A stretch of 36,537 nt of DNA, from assembly GCA_002081555.1 (NCBI GenBank), contig KV921202.1, forward strand, positions 8,526 through 45,062. The letters run 5' to 3'. The first letter of the stretch is position 1, and each line of letters opens with the position of its first letter. Below, in pieces: positions 12,095 through 21,348 of the stretch. A model generated the notes under the pieces. That model searched no databases. It was not told the DNA's origin and was given only the letters and a program-made list of their open reading frames with translations. The DNA is from Protostelium mycophagum. Its lineage: Eukaryota > Evosea > Variosea > Protosteliida > Protosteliaceae. The translations under genes were made by a program, and so were the position numbers.

Positions 12095-13735
12095 ATGACG
12101 CGGCGTTATCGTGACGATGTCAGCAGCCTTGTAGACAACGCTGTGAAGACTATACCCGCCACTGTCTGCAAGACCGCCCCTTCCGGTCAGTCTTGACCCT
12201 TTCTATACCTTATCTCAGTCAATCGGCCTCTCAGGCAGCCAGAGGGGTCCTTTTGGCTGGTTTTCAAGATTATTGGCTTGTATCCATCTCAATTGGTCTC
12301 ATTTCTTATCAGGATATATGAGTACTATTAATTATATAGCCGGAATTGGAGCTACACCACCGTTCGATCGGGCACGAACAACTCCCACATTCGTTTATAC
12401 ACAAGCTCAGTTGGAGGGAGTCTTCCACCTTCGCCAAGGAACTCTCGTACTCCTCCACAATGGCATTCCGTTCCAGGCTGGTAATGAAATCCCCGGACAG
12501 ACTTATGTTGTAACTGGCATCTCCCAGAATCTCAGTACTGGTGAGTTTATTAATACATTCTCGCCGTAGTTAGTATCTACAAGCCTATTGATTTTCGGTT
12601 TGCCATCTCGACCATTGAATTCCCCTTTTGAATCATACCAGGGGCAACGCCAACTAAGGTTACCTACTTATCTTCACTGATCAAGTATAATACTCCAACA
12701 ACCACACCGCTCAAGAAACCCAAGGTTCAGTATAAACCACGCATGAGCATTGATTCACGTCTATCAGCTGGAGAACAAGTTTTCCCTTGCAAAAATACTG
12801 AGGACTAATATGCAGGAACATGACTTGGAAAAACACGGAAGGAGAGAGGATGGAGACTCAAGTTTAGGGATTGAAGTCGAGCCTTTTGACTCTAATATTG
12901 AGAATGAGATCAGAGAATGTTTGCAACGTGCTCTAAGATGGCATACATCAGTGAGATAGACACGGAGATATGACATATCTTAGATTATAGGTCTCTGCAA
13001 AGCCTTTCACTGATTTACTTGACAACCCAGACGCGTCTCTGCACTTTAGTATGCATATTCGTACCGCTTCACTTACCCAAGGTGTTGCATACCATGTGCG
13101 AAATACCCAACTTGCCAACTACGTTTTCATCCACGAGGAGGTAAGTTGAGATTTATTTTGTAAATAAAACTCTCACAGCTCATACCAAAGGACATCACCA
13201 TATGGGATAATGCCAGGAGATTGACAATAACCATCGTTCTTGCACATGAGCTTTGTCACCTCAGACTCACTCATGACACAGGCGTTGGATATTCATCGCC
13301 TGAGAAGGTACATGTACAACGCCGTTCTCCAGTACCAGATGCTGGTGACTATTTTGAGATGGAGGTCTGTGGGGGATTTTTAGACCCAGAGATTAGGATA
13401 CGTGATAAGGATCCTCAAATACTTCCAAGGAAAGTTGGTGATATTAGAAGACTTCGCTGGGAGGCGTATTGCAATCACCACGGAGTATTAGAGTGGAGAC
13501 AATTCGAATTATCTCCTGAAGAGATTGCTGCCGCTCTTAAAAGTAAGTGTCACCCCATGTCTAGCATCTGCAAGATATAATTTGATATCCATATATGTCA
13601 ATTTATACAGGCGAGAATGGAGAGGTTAAACTTTTTGATGCCAAAGAGTGGACTCCAATTACTAGCACGTCCTTCCATGTTCTGAGAAGAGGTGGCCATC
13701 GTCAGACGTGTACAATTCTCAAGACATTTCGTTGA
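12095..13735 (+). CDS. HExxH putative metallopeptidase-like protein
   Basis: Unrecognised protein with a clear zincin-type signature, HELCH at 13245-13259, inside an amphipathic stretch (TIVLAHELCHLRLTHD). Exons in order: MTRRYRDDVSSLVDNAVKT (ATG 12095), GYMSTINYIAGIGATPP to NLSTG (about 12312-12540), a Thr/Pro/Lys-rich stretch from 12642, HDLEKHGRREDGDSSLG after an intron with a GTTTTC donor, HIRTASLTQGVAYHVRN, the HELCH exon with YFEMEVCGGFLDPEIR, and a last exon ending CTILKTFR at TGA 13733-13735. The Glu in YFEMEVCGG could be a third zinc ligand; that is inference. No signal peptide is apparent. The true first exon may lie upstream of 12080 because an acceptor-like TTTTAG precedes the chosen ATG. 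AATAAA overlaps the stop. A ricin-type or other binding module could precede the peptidase, but I see no proof. Confidence 0.6.
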
Positions 13736-13774
13736 ATAAATTCTTTTCTACATGAATTCATCCGCGCATACACA

Positions 13775-13888
13775 GCATCTGTGGCCGAGTTGGTTATGGC
13801 GCCAGACTCAAGCGTACGCTTAGATCATCAATTGATCGGGATTTCTGGTATTCGTAAGAATGCGTGGGTTCGAATCCCACCGGATGCA
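13775..13888 (+). tRNA. tRNA-Leu(CAA) with a 30-nt intron
   Basis: Acceptor stem GCATCTG pairs with CGGATGC, with discriminator A at 13888. The anticodon stem CCAGA pairs with TCTGG at 13844-13848. The anticodon is CAA at 13809-13811, followed by G37. A canonical nuclear tRNA intron occupies about 13813-13842, starting after position 37; its TTGA can pair with the anticodon, as in other split tRNA-Leu(CAA) genes. The long variable arm (TATTCGTAAGAATGC) is typical of class II tRNA. The T arm GTGGG-TTCGAAT-CCCAC supplies the B box, GGTTCGAATCC. CCA is not encoded. Confidence 0.95.
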
Positions 13889-13892
13889 CAGC

Positions 13893-13896
13893 TTTT
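13893..13896 (+). terminator. RNA polymerase III TTTT terminator
   Basis: A TTTT run begins 5 nt after the last tRNA base, as expected for Pol III termination. Confidence 0.7.
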
Positions 13897-14026
13897 ATTG
13901 TTTACCCACCTTTTTCAGACAGAACCATCAGCATGAACATCTGTTGGAGAATTCAATGTCTCTCATCGATCCCGCATACTTGGAGAATATAATTATTTGA
14001 ATTTATTATCAATTCTCTTTTATGCG

Positions 14027-14474
14027 CGCAGTACAGATCCAATTTTCGCAGGTTGACATCTTATCTCGTGTGATGACTTCTGCTCAACACACCAAATTAT
14101 ATCCCAAATACTTTGCCTTTCATTCTATTATTCTTGGCTGCTCTGTCACAGCCAAAGATCAAGCGCGGAGGATTTTCGGATCGGAACGGAGCATTTTGTT
14201 TTTCAGACAGAAACAACCAAACCCACTGAACAACCAAACCCACTGAATCCAATTCCCGCAGTACAGATCCAATTTTCGCAGGTTGACATCTTATCTCGTG
14301 TGATGACTTCTGCTCAACACACCAAATTATATCCCAAATACTTTGCCTTTCATTCTATTATTCTTGGCTGCTCTATCACAGCCAAAGACCAAGCGCGGAG
14401 GATTTTCGGATCGGAACGGAGCATTTTGTTTTTCAGACAGAAACAACCAAACCCACTGAATCCAATTCCAAGCA
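14027..14474 (+). repeat. 230-bp direct tandem duplication
   Basis: Two near-identical copies start with CGCAGTACAGATCCAATTTT at 14027 and 14257. I count two substitutions over about 200 nt (CTGTCAC/CTATCAC and AAGATC/AAGACC). The first copy also carries an extra 17-nt direct repeat (CAACCAAACCCACTGAA) at its end. The second copy ends just before the ATG of the oxidoreductase at 14479, so the duplication is its immediate upstream region. Each copy has an open frame of 74-88 codons, but the two frames are simply copies and show no domain. I read this as non-coding. The remaining gap 13897-14026 shows nothing recognisable. Confidence 0.92.
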
Positions 14475-14478
14475 TACC

Positions 14479-15714
14479 ATGCCTCAAGCAGGTACAAATA
14501 ACACTCACAAAAGAGACTGAACTTTCAAAGCCCAATTCGTTTCTGCCGGTGCACCATTCGTCGTGAATGATGTTCCGAGGTGGTCTCCTGGCAAAGATCA
14601 AATCCTGATCAAGGTCATCAGTGCTGCAACCAATCCAGCCGACGTGTTCATCCAGAAACTCGGAGTTTTCGTGGAGAAGATACCCGCAACACTCGGCTGG
14701 GATATTGCCGGAGTCGTTGAGGAAGTTGGAGAAGGGGTGACATACTTCAAGAAGGGAGACAGGGTAATTCTTTTGACATGTGACATGTCATGATTGACAT
14801 GTAACAGGTCTGGAACCTGCAGATTGAACATCCTGGCCAGTTCGCCCACTCCGGCGCATTTCAAAACTACGCCGTTGGCAGAGCAGAATTAACTTCCAAA
14901 ATTCCTGACAACATCAACTTCGATGATGCCAGCGCCATCCCTCTGTGCCTCTACACTGCAGCTCTTGGTAAGTACAGCTACTGTCTCCATACATTGACGT
15001 TCTTCAGGATACTTCTCAGATCTAAAAGAACCCTTCTACGGTGACGTCAAATTTCCTGAGATTCAAGAGAACTCACCTTACTTCTTTGTGTACGGAGCGT
15101 CCTCCTCTGTAGGACTCTTCGTGGTGCAGCTTGCAAGACTATCCGGCTATAAAGTGCTCGCGACTGCGTCTTCACAGAACACCGAGCTGTTGGAGTCATT
15201 CGGCGCTCACAAGGTTTTCGACTATAAAGTGCGTCTGAGACAGCTATAAATTATATCAACTGACAACACGAGGATCCCGAACTGGTCAACAAAATCAACA
15301 CTTTTACTGCCGGAAAATCCATCCGAAAAGGCTTTGACGCCTACTCTGAAGGAGATGCCACGCTCACCACTTCTAAGATTGTGGATCAGGACGGAGTGTT
15401 TGCCACCGTGAAGCCGATGGCAGAGATCCCATCTCAAATCAAACAGAAGGTAATGATCTGATCTGATCTGATCTCATTATAAAGACATTCTTCAGGTGGT
15501 CAAAGTGAATGCCTTCGCGTTTGCAACTGACAAACACAACGATCTCAAGGCTTTCTTGCAGGACTTTACATTCAAAGCTCTATCAGTGGGTGTGTTGAAG
15601 ACACCAAAGTCTAAAGTCGTCGCAAGAGGGGTCGGGGAGGTGCAGAAGGCTGTGGACTTCCACGCGAAGGGTGTGTCAGGGGTGAAGCCTGTCATCCGAA
15701 TCGCTGATGAATAA
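14479..15714 (+). CDS. MDR-family oxidoreductase (alcohol dehydrogenase/enoyl reductase-like)
   Basis: Medium-chain dehydrogenase/reductase of about 335 residues that likely uses NADPH on an unknown substrate. ATG at 14479; exon 1 encodes only MPQA plus one base, then a 39-nt intron. The GroES-like half has DQILIKVISAATNPADVFIQ, TLGWDIAGVVEEVGEGV and KKGDR. The Rossmann half has FFVYGASSSVGLFVVQLA (about 15085-15140), a variant of GASGGVG, then FGAHKVFDYK. The end PVIRIADE stops at TAA 15712-15714, embedded in AATAAA. I see no structural zinc Cys cluster, which fits the zinc-free, fungal enoyl-reductase-like subgroup. The intron near 15450-15475 carries a GATCT microsatellite. A second, different MDR gene lies at 21349. 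Confidence 0.87.
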
Positions 15715-16003
15715 ATTGATTCAACCGAAATAGTATTTTTACTCGCCTAAAGAGTGAGTGCAGTTGCAAGAGTATTATCCGGCAGACAAGCATTGGTGAC
15801 ACCAGTTGCATCCGATACACGGTAACATTCGCGTGTTTCTCATGGCAACAGAGCGGTAGTTACCGCAATTATTTTTCATTTAAAATCGTACAAACCCGTG
15901 TAGATGCACTCTCTTCAAAATGCATTTGGTCACTTGGAATATATGCCTGCAAAATTATCTTATGTCAATGCTTCACACCGAAAATGCACAGGCTCATAAG
16001 ACA
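15715..16003. other. Intergenic region with two small inverted repeats
   Basis: About 290 nt between convergent genes. It holds ACACG-N10-CGTGT at 15817-15836 and GCGGT-AGTT-ACCGC at 15853-15866, followed by AATTATTTTT. A structured transcript or 3' end processing element is possible. I see no match to a named snRNA or snoRNA. Confidence 0.4.
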
Positions 16004-17673
16004 CTATTCACCTAAATCCGCGAACGGGTTTATTCCAATTATGGGAATGCTCTTCTCATCTCTTGCTTCAGTTTTTCGAGCATTGAATAATTGTATCCAG
16101 AGCTCATTTCCTTTTTCTCTCAGTATAGTCAAGCGATCCGATTGATGCGATTTATTTCTGAACGAAAGACATATCTTCAACAGCATTTAATGCCACATTC
16201 TTTGATACAAAAACACTGAGATGCACAAACTTGTTGGCAGCAGAGCTGCAAATCGTTTTGAAATGTTTTTTTATAAAATTCTATTTACATTTGGCTCACC
16301 TGCTTCTGTTGAAAAATCTCTTGGACCCTGCCCCAAGACGACACATGAGGATATAGACGGGACAGTTGCAGCTGGGAAGCTCTCTCCTTTGCCATCCTTT
16401 TATCTCTACCGAACCCCTGTCGAGATTAGAATTCGGATTGTGCATGATGATCACCTCTATGTGGACGTCATTCACCATCGCGATGCATTTTGTGTGGATG
16501 TGGCCGAGAAGCGACCTCTTTACCGCTGCTTCCTCCGCCGTTACTTCTGAATATTCAAAGTCTAAATCCAAATGTCTTGATCTGCAGTGTTCGGATAACA
16601 TCTGTGATGCCGATTTGTACTGAGGATCATCCGAGATGAGACACATCTCATCATCGAGTTGCAATGTGGATATTTCTGTTTTTAAACTCTTCAAAAGGCC
16701 AATTTTATCCTCTTCATCTGCATCATTCAGAAAAATGGAGGACAGATGATCTCGCCTATGCATTATTTTTAATGTGACATGGTCACAGCAGCTTTACATA
16801 CTGTCGTTTTATTATTGGCGAGGTAATTCCAACTTTGAAAATAAAGCTAACAAGATTTTGTTACATGAGGCAAATCTTTGTGCTATTCACAAGGTGATGT
16901 CTGAGATGCAAATGAAAAATGTTAAAGTTAACACTCTTAGGAGATATTTGTACTATTTTTGACTTTTCCGATAAGAAGATTGAAAATGACTGACCATGGG
17001 TGACCTCATTGTCTATATTTAGAGGAGGTAGTACTCCTGTTGTAACAAGAGATATATTCATTGGGTCAAAATTTGGTACAAGTTTTGTGAGAGCTTGTGT
17101 CGCAGCCATCTAGAATGACGATCGGTTGATTGTACATTATGTATGATCATTCCACCTGTTTCGCCTGCTTTTTTGAAGCACCTTCACCTCTACCGTAAGG
17201 CTCATTCTCTATAAATAAATCCGTAGTGAAGGGTCTGGAGACACAGTCTATAGATTGTCACCACAAAATGAAGAGATGATCAACCAACTACCCTGTGTGG
17301 AGTCTACATATCGTGGCACTGTCTTTAAAAAAGCTCGGCAATAGTCTAATAGTGCGCTCGCGGGTGTCTTTCCAGCTGTTATGAAAGGTGCTGGTTTGCT
17401 TCCTTCTTCTGTTTTCCTCTTCTTTCGGTGACCTGTATCATGAGAAAAGATGTAAGATGGAGAAAGGCGTTCATTACGTGTTCTTGATTTTGTTTCTACT
17501 TCTGGAGATGGTGTTGTGGTATTTTCATCATCATTTTTTAAATGTTTTTCAATATCACAGAAAATGGATGAAGGGATGGGATGTCTCTGAGACAGTGTGG
17601 GGATGATCAGAATATTTAATAATGCAGGCTTACTTGTATCACATGAGGTTGACAGAGATAAGGCCTTGTCCAT
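16004..17673 (-). CDS. dsRNA-binding protein, DGCR8/Pasha-like dsRBD
   Basis: ATG at 17673 (MDKALSLSTSCDT). The N-terminal part is Ser/Thr-rich with a nuclear-localisation-like HRKKRKTEEG near 17430. A double-stranded RNA-binding domain spans several exons: KTPASALLDYCRAFLKTVPR (about 17370-17310), TPFTTDLFIENEPYGRGEGA (about 17235-17180), then SKKQAKQ and, after an intron, MAATQALTKLVPNF from 17109. GEGASKKQAKQMAA is the conserved RNA-contacting GxGxSKKxAK helix. The layout and the LVPNF end recall the first dsRBD of DGCR8/Pasha; that is from memory. A long intron (about 16994-16833) leads to a C-terminal region starting QRDHLSSIFLND (16754) with no recognised fold. The last exon, after a long intron (about 16300-16155) containing a GC hairpin, ends INPFADLGE at 16004 or shortly downstream. 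RNA processing or silencing is the likely role. Confidence 0.7.
16237..16249. repeat. GC hairpin, copy 3 (dsRBD gene long intron)
   Basis: GCAGC-AGA-GCTGC on the plus strand, within the roughly 145-nt intron before the last exon of the minus-strand dsRBD gene. Confidence 0.65.
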
Positions 17674-17702
17674 GAGACAATCTGCCGTACATCAACGATT
17701 GG

Positions 17703-19154
17703 ATGTCAAATAGTGTTTGCCCACCATACTCTCTTTGTGATAGTAGAAAGGTAAGCCCTTCTCGTGCATTATGGTCAACCATCCAGGAGGTAAGACATCT
17801 CTCTTCTCGTTTTCTTCGATCAGTTCTCCTTCCTCAATATCATCGCCCATCTGATCTGACAAGCGAGAAGGGATTGGTTTACTTCAAGTCTGAACGTCTG
17901 ACTGATCATACACGACACATCTTTTGGAGCACTGGAATGGACATAAAGACAACATGAGGAGGATTACGCCTTGGACATAATCCAAATTGGCAGCGTCATC
18001 TTTGGACAGATGAAGATAATCTGAGGTTATGCAGAGAGCGATTCCCTTGGTTTTTGCAGACCTACGAATCTCTAACTGTGGAGATTTACCGTGCAGATCT
18101 CGTCAGATACATGTATCTATACACCTTTGGAGGGTAATCATCAGCCAAAATGTCAGGTTGACACTCAAGACCTCTAGCATCTACGCAGACCTCGATGTAG
18201 AGGCTCTTCGCCCTGTCGATCCACTGTTAGATTCCATCTTCGTAGAAGGCAGCATGGCTTTCTTATCTGGTGTGGGAGGTACTCCAAAGAATACCGACCA
18301 AATTGTTCTTTTAGCACAGATGACTGCAGATGTGAGAGATAATCTGCACTCTGTCCCAAATGCCTGGATGGCTTCTTCACCAGGACATCCGTTCTGGCTG
18401 CTGTTATTGGTGGATGCATTGAAGGCTAACACAGCCAAGTCGCCAGAAGAAGCAACAGGACCTGTAGCTCTTCGCGCCGGTCTCCTCAGATGTGAGACAT
18501 TTGTTGTTGCTCTCTTGGTCCAAAGTACCAACACAACGTTATCTTTGTGTACAATGTATGTACGTCTATGTTGCAGCAAAGCTTCCAGTTTTCTAAAATG
18601 AACACATCAGTTGATCATTGATGATCAGTCAAAATCATCTTCAACTGTATGTTTGTTCATTGATAACAGATCAAAGAATGTATGCAAAGGATCCTATGAA
18701 GCTGTGGAAGTTTTTAGATGATCATGCCGGTCTATCTTCTGTGAGAGGAGACCGCAGCGCCACACATTCTATATTGTTGTTAGCCCCTCACGTTGTCTTC
18801 CCATATGCTTGGACATCATCCAGCTCAAATCAGAAGGTGGCAGAAAAATGTGCTTATGAAATGAGAGACTTTGATGAGGAAGAATGTAAGAAGATATTAA
18901 GAGTAGAAGAGGTATGTCCACAATGTTCATCATCAACAAAGACAAATAAGTTGAGGAGAATCTGTTATAAATATGGACGCGGCGTCAGTTGGCATCAAGC
19001 TGCAAGTATAATACTGTAATGCTGCAGCAGAGCTGCACGCTGAAGGAGGTGCATAGTGACGTTGGACGCTCATCCAGAAGAGGGTAATGACATCACACAG
19101 ATGAACAGCTTCTTTGTCACCTATTGGTCTCACAGCTGGAAGAAGCCATATTAA
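17703..19154 (+). CDS. GT32-family glycosyltransferase (DXD)
   Basis: Probable Golgi glycosyltransferase of the DXD sugar-binding family (OCH1/SUR1-like). The core is HNPNWQRHLWTDEDN (about 17970), DLVRYMYLYTFGG, then after an intron (about 18134-18177) IYADLDVEALRPVDPLL, with DXD at 18188-18196. Next are VPNAWMASSPGHPFWLLL and EEATGPVALRAGLLR, typical of GT32. A further exon from about 18671 has YAKDPMKLWKFLDDH and VVFPYAWTSS. After a long intron (about 18912-19099, containing a GC hairpin) the final exon encodes MNSFFVTYWSHSWKKPY to TAA 19152-19154. The N-terminus is unresolved: ATG 17703 is only a candidate, and no membrane anchor could be seen. It is divergent from the dsRBD gene with about 30 nt between the candidate starts. 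Confidence 0.8.
19023..19037. repeat. GC hairpin, copy 4 (GT32 long intron)
   Basis: TGCAGC-AGA-GCTGCA, 6-bp stem, in the roughly 190-nt GT32 intron, which also carries the palindrome GACGC-G-GCGTC about 45 nt upstream. Confidence 0.7.
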
Positions 19155-19190
19155 TCATCCTTAATGAAATGACATTTTATATTGGTATGA

Positions 19191-19585
19191 TCATGCAATG
19201 ACAGAGGAGATGAGCTGCTTCTCTCCAACTCTTGATTCAACTGCCAACCTCTTTCTACGTGGCAGCTCTGTCGCCAACAACACCAAATCTTCCTGTTTCC
19301 CATCAACTCATACTTTAAAATATTAGACATCAGATGACGAACCTGTGTGGTTGTGGGGTATAGAGACAGACACTCGTTGAGGTATCTCTTAATCTCGGCA
19401 CGTGCAGAGTTCTCGTTCTCATCAGAGATCTTCTCTGCGCACTTCTCAGAGAGGTTGTCGCTGTTGACGTCTTTGAGTTGGTCCTTGCTGAGTGCCATGA
19501 ACCGAAACATGGGGAGGATGTTCTCTAATGACATTCCAGAAGATATCTCAAACTCGAATCCACTGTTTCCATTCATTTTTATCAT
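19191..19585 (-). CDS. Small unrecognised protein
   Basis: ATG at 19585, or 19576 in frame (MNGNSGFEFEISSGMSLENI). Helical, acidic protein with DQLKDVNSDNLSEKCAEKI and EIKRYLNECLSLYPTTTQVR. A 35-nt GT-AG intron gives the end GNRKIWLAVESRVGEKQLIS and TGA at 19193-19191. Without splicing the frame runs to 19151, overlapping the GT32 stop, so the spliced form is preferred. The short intron itself contains a degenerate GC hairpin (19260-19276). No domain recognised. Confidence 0.55.
19260..19276. repeat. Degenerate GC hairpin, copy 5
   Basis: TGGCAGC-TCT-GTCGCCA, seven-position stem with one mismatch and one wobble, inside the 35-nt intron of the small minus-strand gene. Confidence 0.35.
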
Positions 19586-19612
19586 TCAAAAGAGAATCAA
19601 AAAATGATAGAG

Positions 19613-19627
19613 TGTGGCTCTGCCACA
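19613..19627. repeat. GC hairpin, copy 6 (intergenic)
   Basis: TGTGGC-TCT-GCCACA (AGA loop on the minus strand), between the SETD3-like stop and the next start. Confidence 0.65.
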
Positions 19628-19720
19628 TATCTGTCATCCTTCACACTGTCTAAAAGACTGCGTGGGATTTTGTGCCACGTCTATTTTCGACCTTTAGAGA
19701 CTGTCTCACAAAATTTATGC

Positions 19721-21209
19721 TTACTCTGCCTTGAAGATTCTCTTTCTATCTTGGTAGCTCTGGTCGTTCTTTGAAAAGTTGAGAGCCAACTTGACGGAAT
19801 CACCGCGGTTGTCCTTCATGACGAATCCTTGGTAGATCAACAGTTCCCTGTTCGGCCTGTTACCGTAGAAGATCTTGATCTGATCTCCCTTTTTAAAGTC
19901 TTCGAGGGCTGCACAGCGGACAGCGGATCTCTCGAAGAATGTGGTGATCTACAACGCGTTTGAATTTTATTAATATTTTTTTGAAAATTACAAGATTTGT
20001 TTTATTATTTTTTGAGACTGACTTTGAGAAAAAGATTTGCATCTATATTTTGGTATTCATATGTCTTTAGAATATATTTTGTATCTATCTGTAAGAATTC
20101 GGGTCTATGTTACCTTTCCTTGTGTGTGGTTGGCCATGTCCCACAATGGAATGAGCGCGATCTGCTTGTCATTTTCCCCGACGGGTACTTCATTCTGTCT
20201 GCTCATCACAATAGACACCGCCCATCTAAAGCTTTCCCATGTAAATCCTTCTGCTGGGAATGTCTTGATCTCAGCGCGCTGATCTGATTAGTCATCGTGG
20301 AGTAATCCTCAACTCACTTTGAGCATGGTATGGAGGTAGGCGTACTGCTTTACGGTATTCTTGTACAATTTGATGGCCTCTCCTATGAGAGTTTTAGACA
20401 TCATGATCATCCCTATCAACACATACTTTGTGTGGTTCCTTGTAACTCTGCAATCTCGTCTGCAGACCAGTGCAATGGGATGTCGAATTCTTTTGGCAAT
20501 ATTCCTGTTGATCTGATCAGAAAAGGCCATCTTCTATATCACTCACTCAGGTAAGGGGCCCAAAATGAACCGAGTGTGTTCTTCTCAAACATGAGAAAGA
20601 CAGCCAAGCAGAGAGAGGGGTTGTTCTTCAGTGCTTCATTTTCGTTCAAAAACTCCTTTACGGCGTGATTGCCCTCTTTAGCAGTCTTGAGAGAAAGGAT
20701 CAGATGGGAAGGGATCTCCAGGATCTCCTCATCTTCCTAAAAAGTTTGAGAATCTCGATCACATTGTCGTTATGAAAATGTGATCACCTTGATGTTTCTC
20801 GCAGCGACGAGACCGTTTCCTTCTTCGAGGTTACTGACTATGGAGATGTTTTGGTCAAATTTAACCTCGTTCTTTTTCAACCAGGCGCCAAACTCTCTGA
20901 AGGTTGCTGTTAGGCGCTGCTCTTTTTCTCTGATGGACTCTGGCTTTGCTTCGATCGTTAAGAGCTGCACGTTAAAATGTGTAGCTCACCTGCGACCTTC
21001 TTCTTGGAATCATGGACCTTCTTCTGCAAGAGGACTAACTCATCCAGAGACTTTAAGAGACTTCTGAACTGGTTGTCCAGGATGTTGTGATCGCTGCAAG
21101 CATGGACGGCTTGATTTTTCAGATAAACATGTCATCAGGAGGTCTCACATTTGTTGATCTCGTCGATCTTCTTCTGTATTCCTTCCTTCTGTACCTTTGT
21201 CTGCAACAT
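19721..21209 (-). CDS. SETD3-like SET-domain methyltransferase, short C-terminus
   Basis: Resembles SETD3, the actin-histidine N-methyltransferase, and plant Rubisco methyltransferases. Candidate ATG at 21209 (MLQTKVQKEGIQKKIDEI). A coiled-coil-like lead-in has LDELVLLQKKVHDSKKK. The SET domain begins at LEEGNGLVAARNIK (about 20800), continues EEILEIPSHLILSLK, FWAPYL, EGFTWESFRWAVSIVMSR and VPVGENDKQIALIPLWDM-ANH, where ANH is the conserved NH motif. It closes with DQIKIFYGNRPNRELLIYQG and GFV. The frame ends soon after (DRKRIFKAE, TAA 19723-19721). The C-terminal substrate-binding (RSB) domain of about 150 residues found in SETD3 therefore appears missing, and only about 135 nt remain before the next gene. 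A donor-like GTAAGC covers the stop, but no long downstream exon fits. The first exon is uncertain. Confidence 0.78.
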
Positions 21210-21348
21210 CTCGATCCGATTAAAAATGTGATCATGACACGCGTAACATCCCCTTCTCTTCTGAAAACGTAATTCTGAATGACACAAAACGAACGAAAGG
21301 CAACATGCAGAACCTCTTATTCTTCTGGTTCAGTTTTGTCTCGACGAG

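Noticed and set aside
15452-15475. TGATC microsatellite in an oxidoreductase intron
   Set aside because: Short simple repeat with no sign of function.
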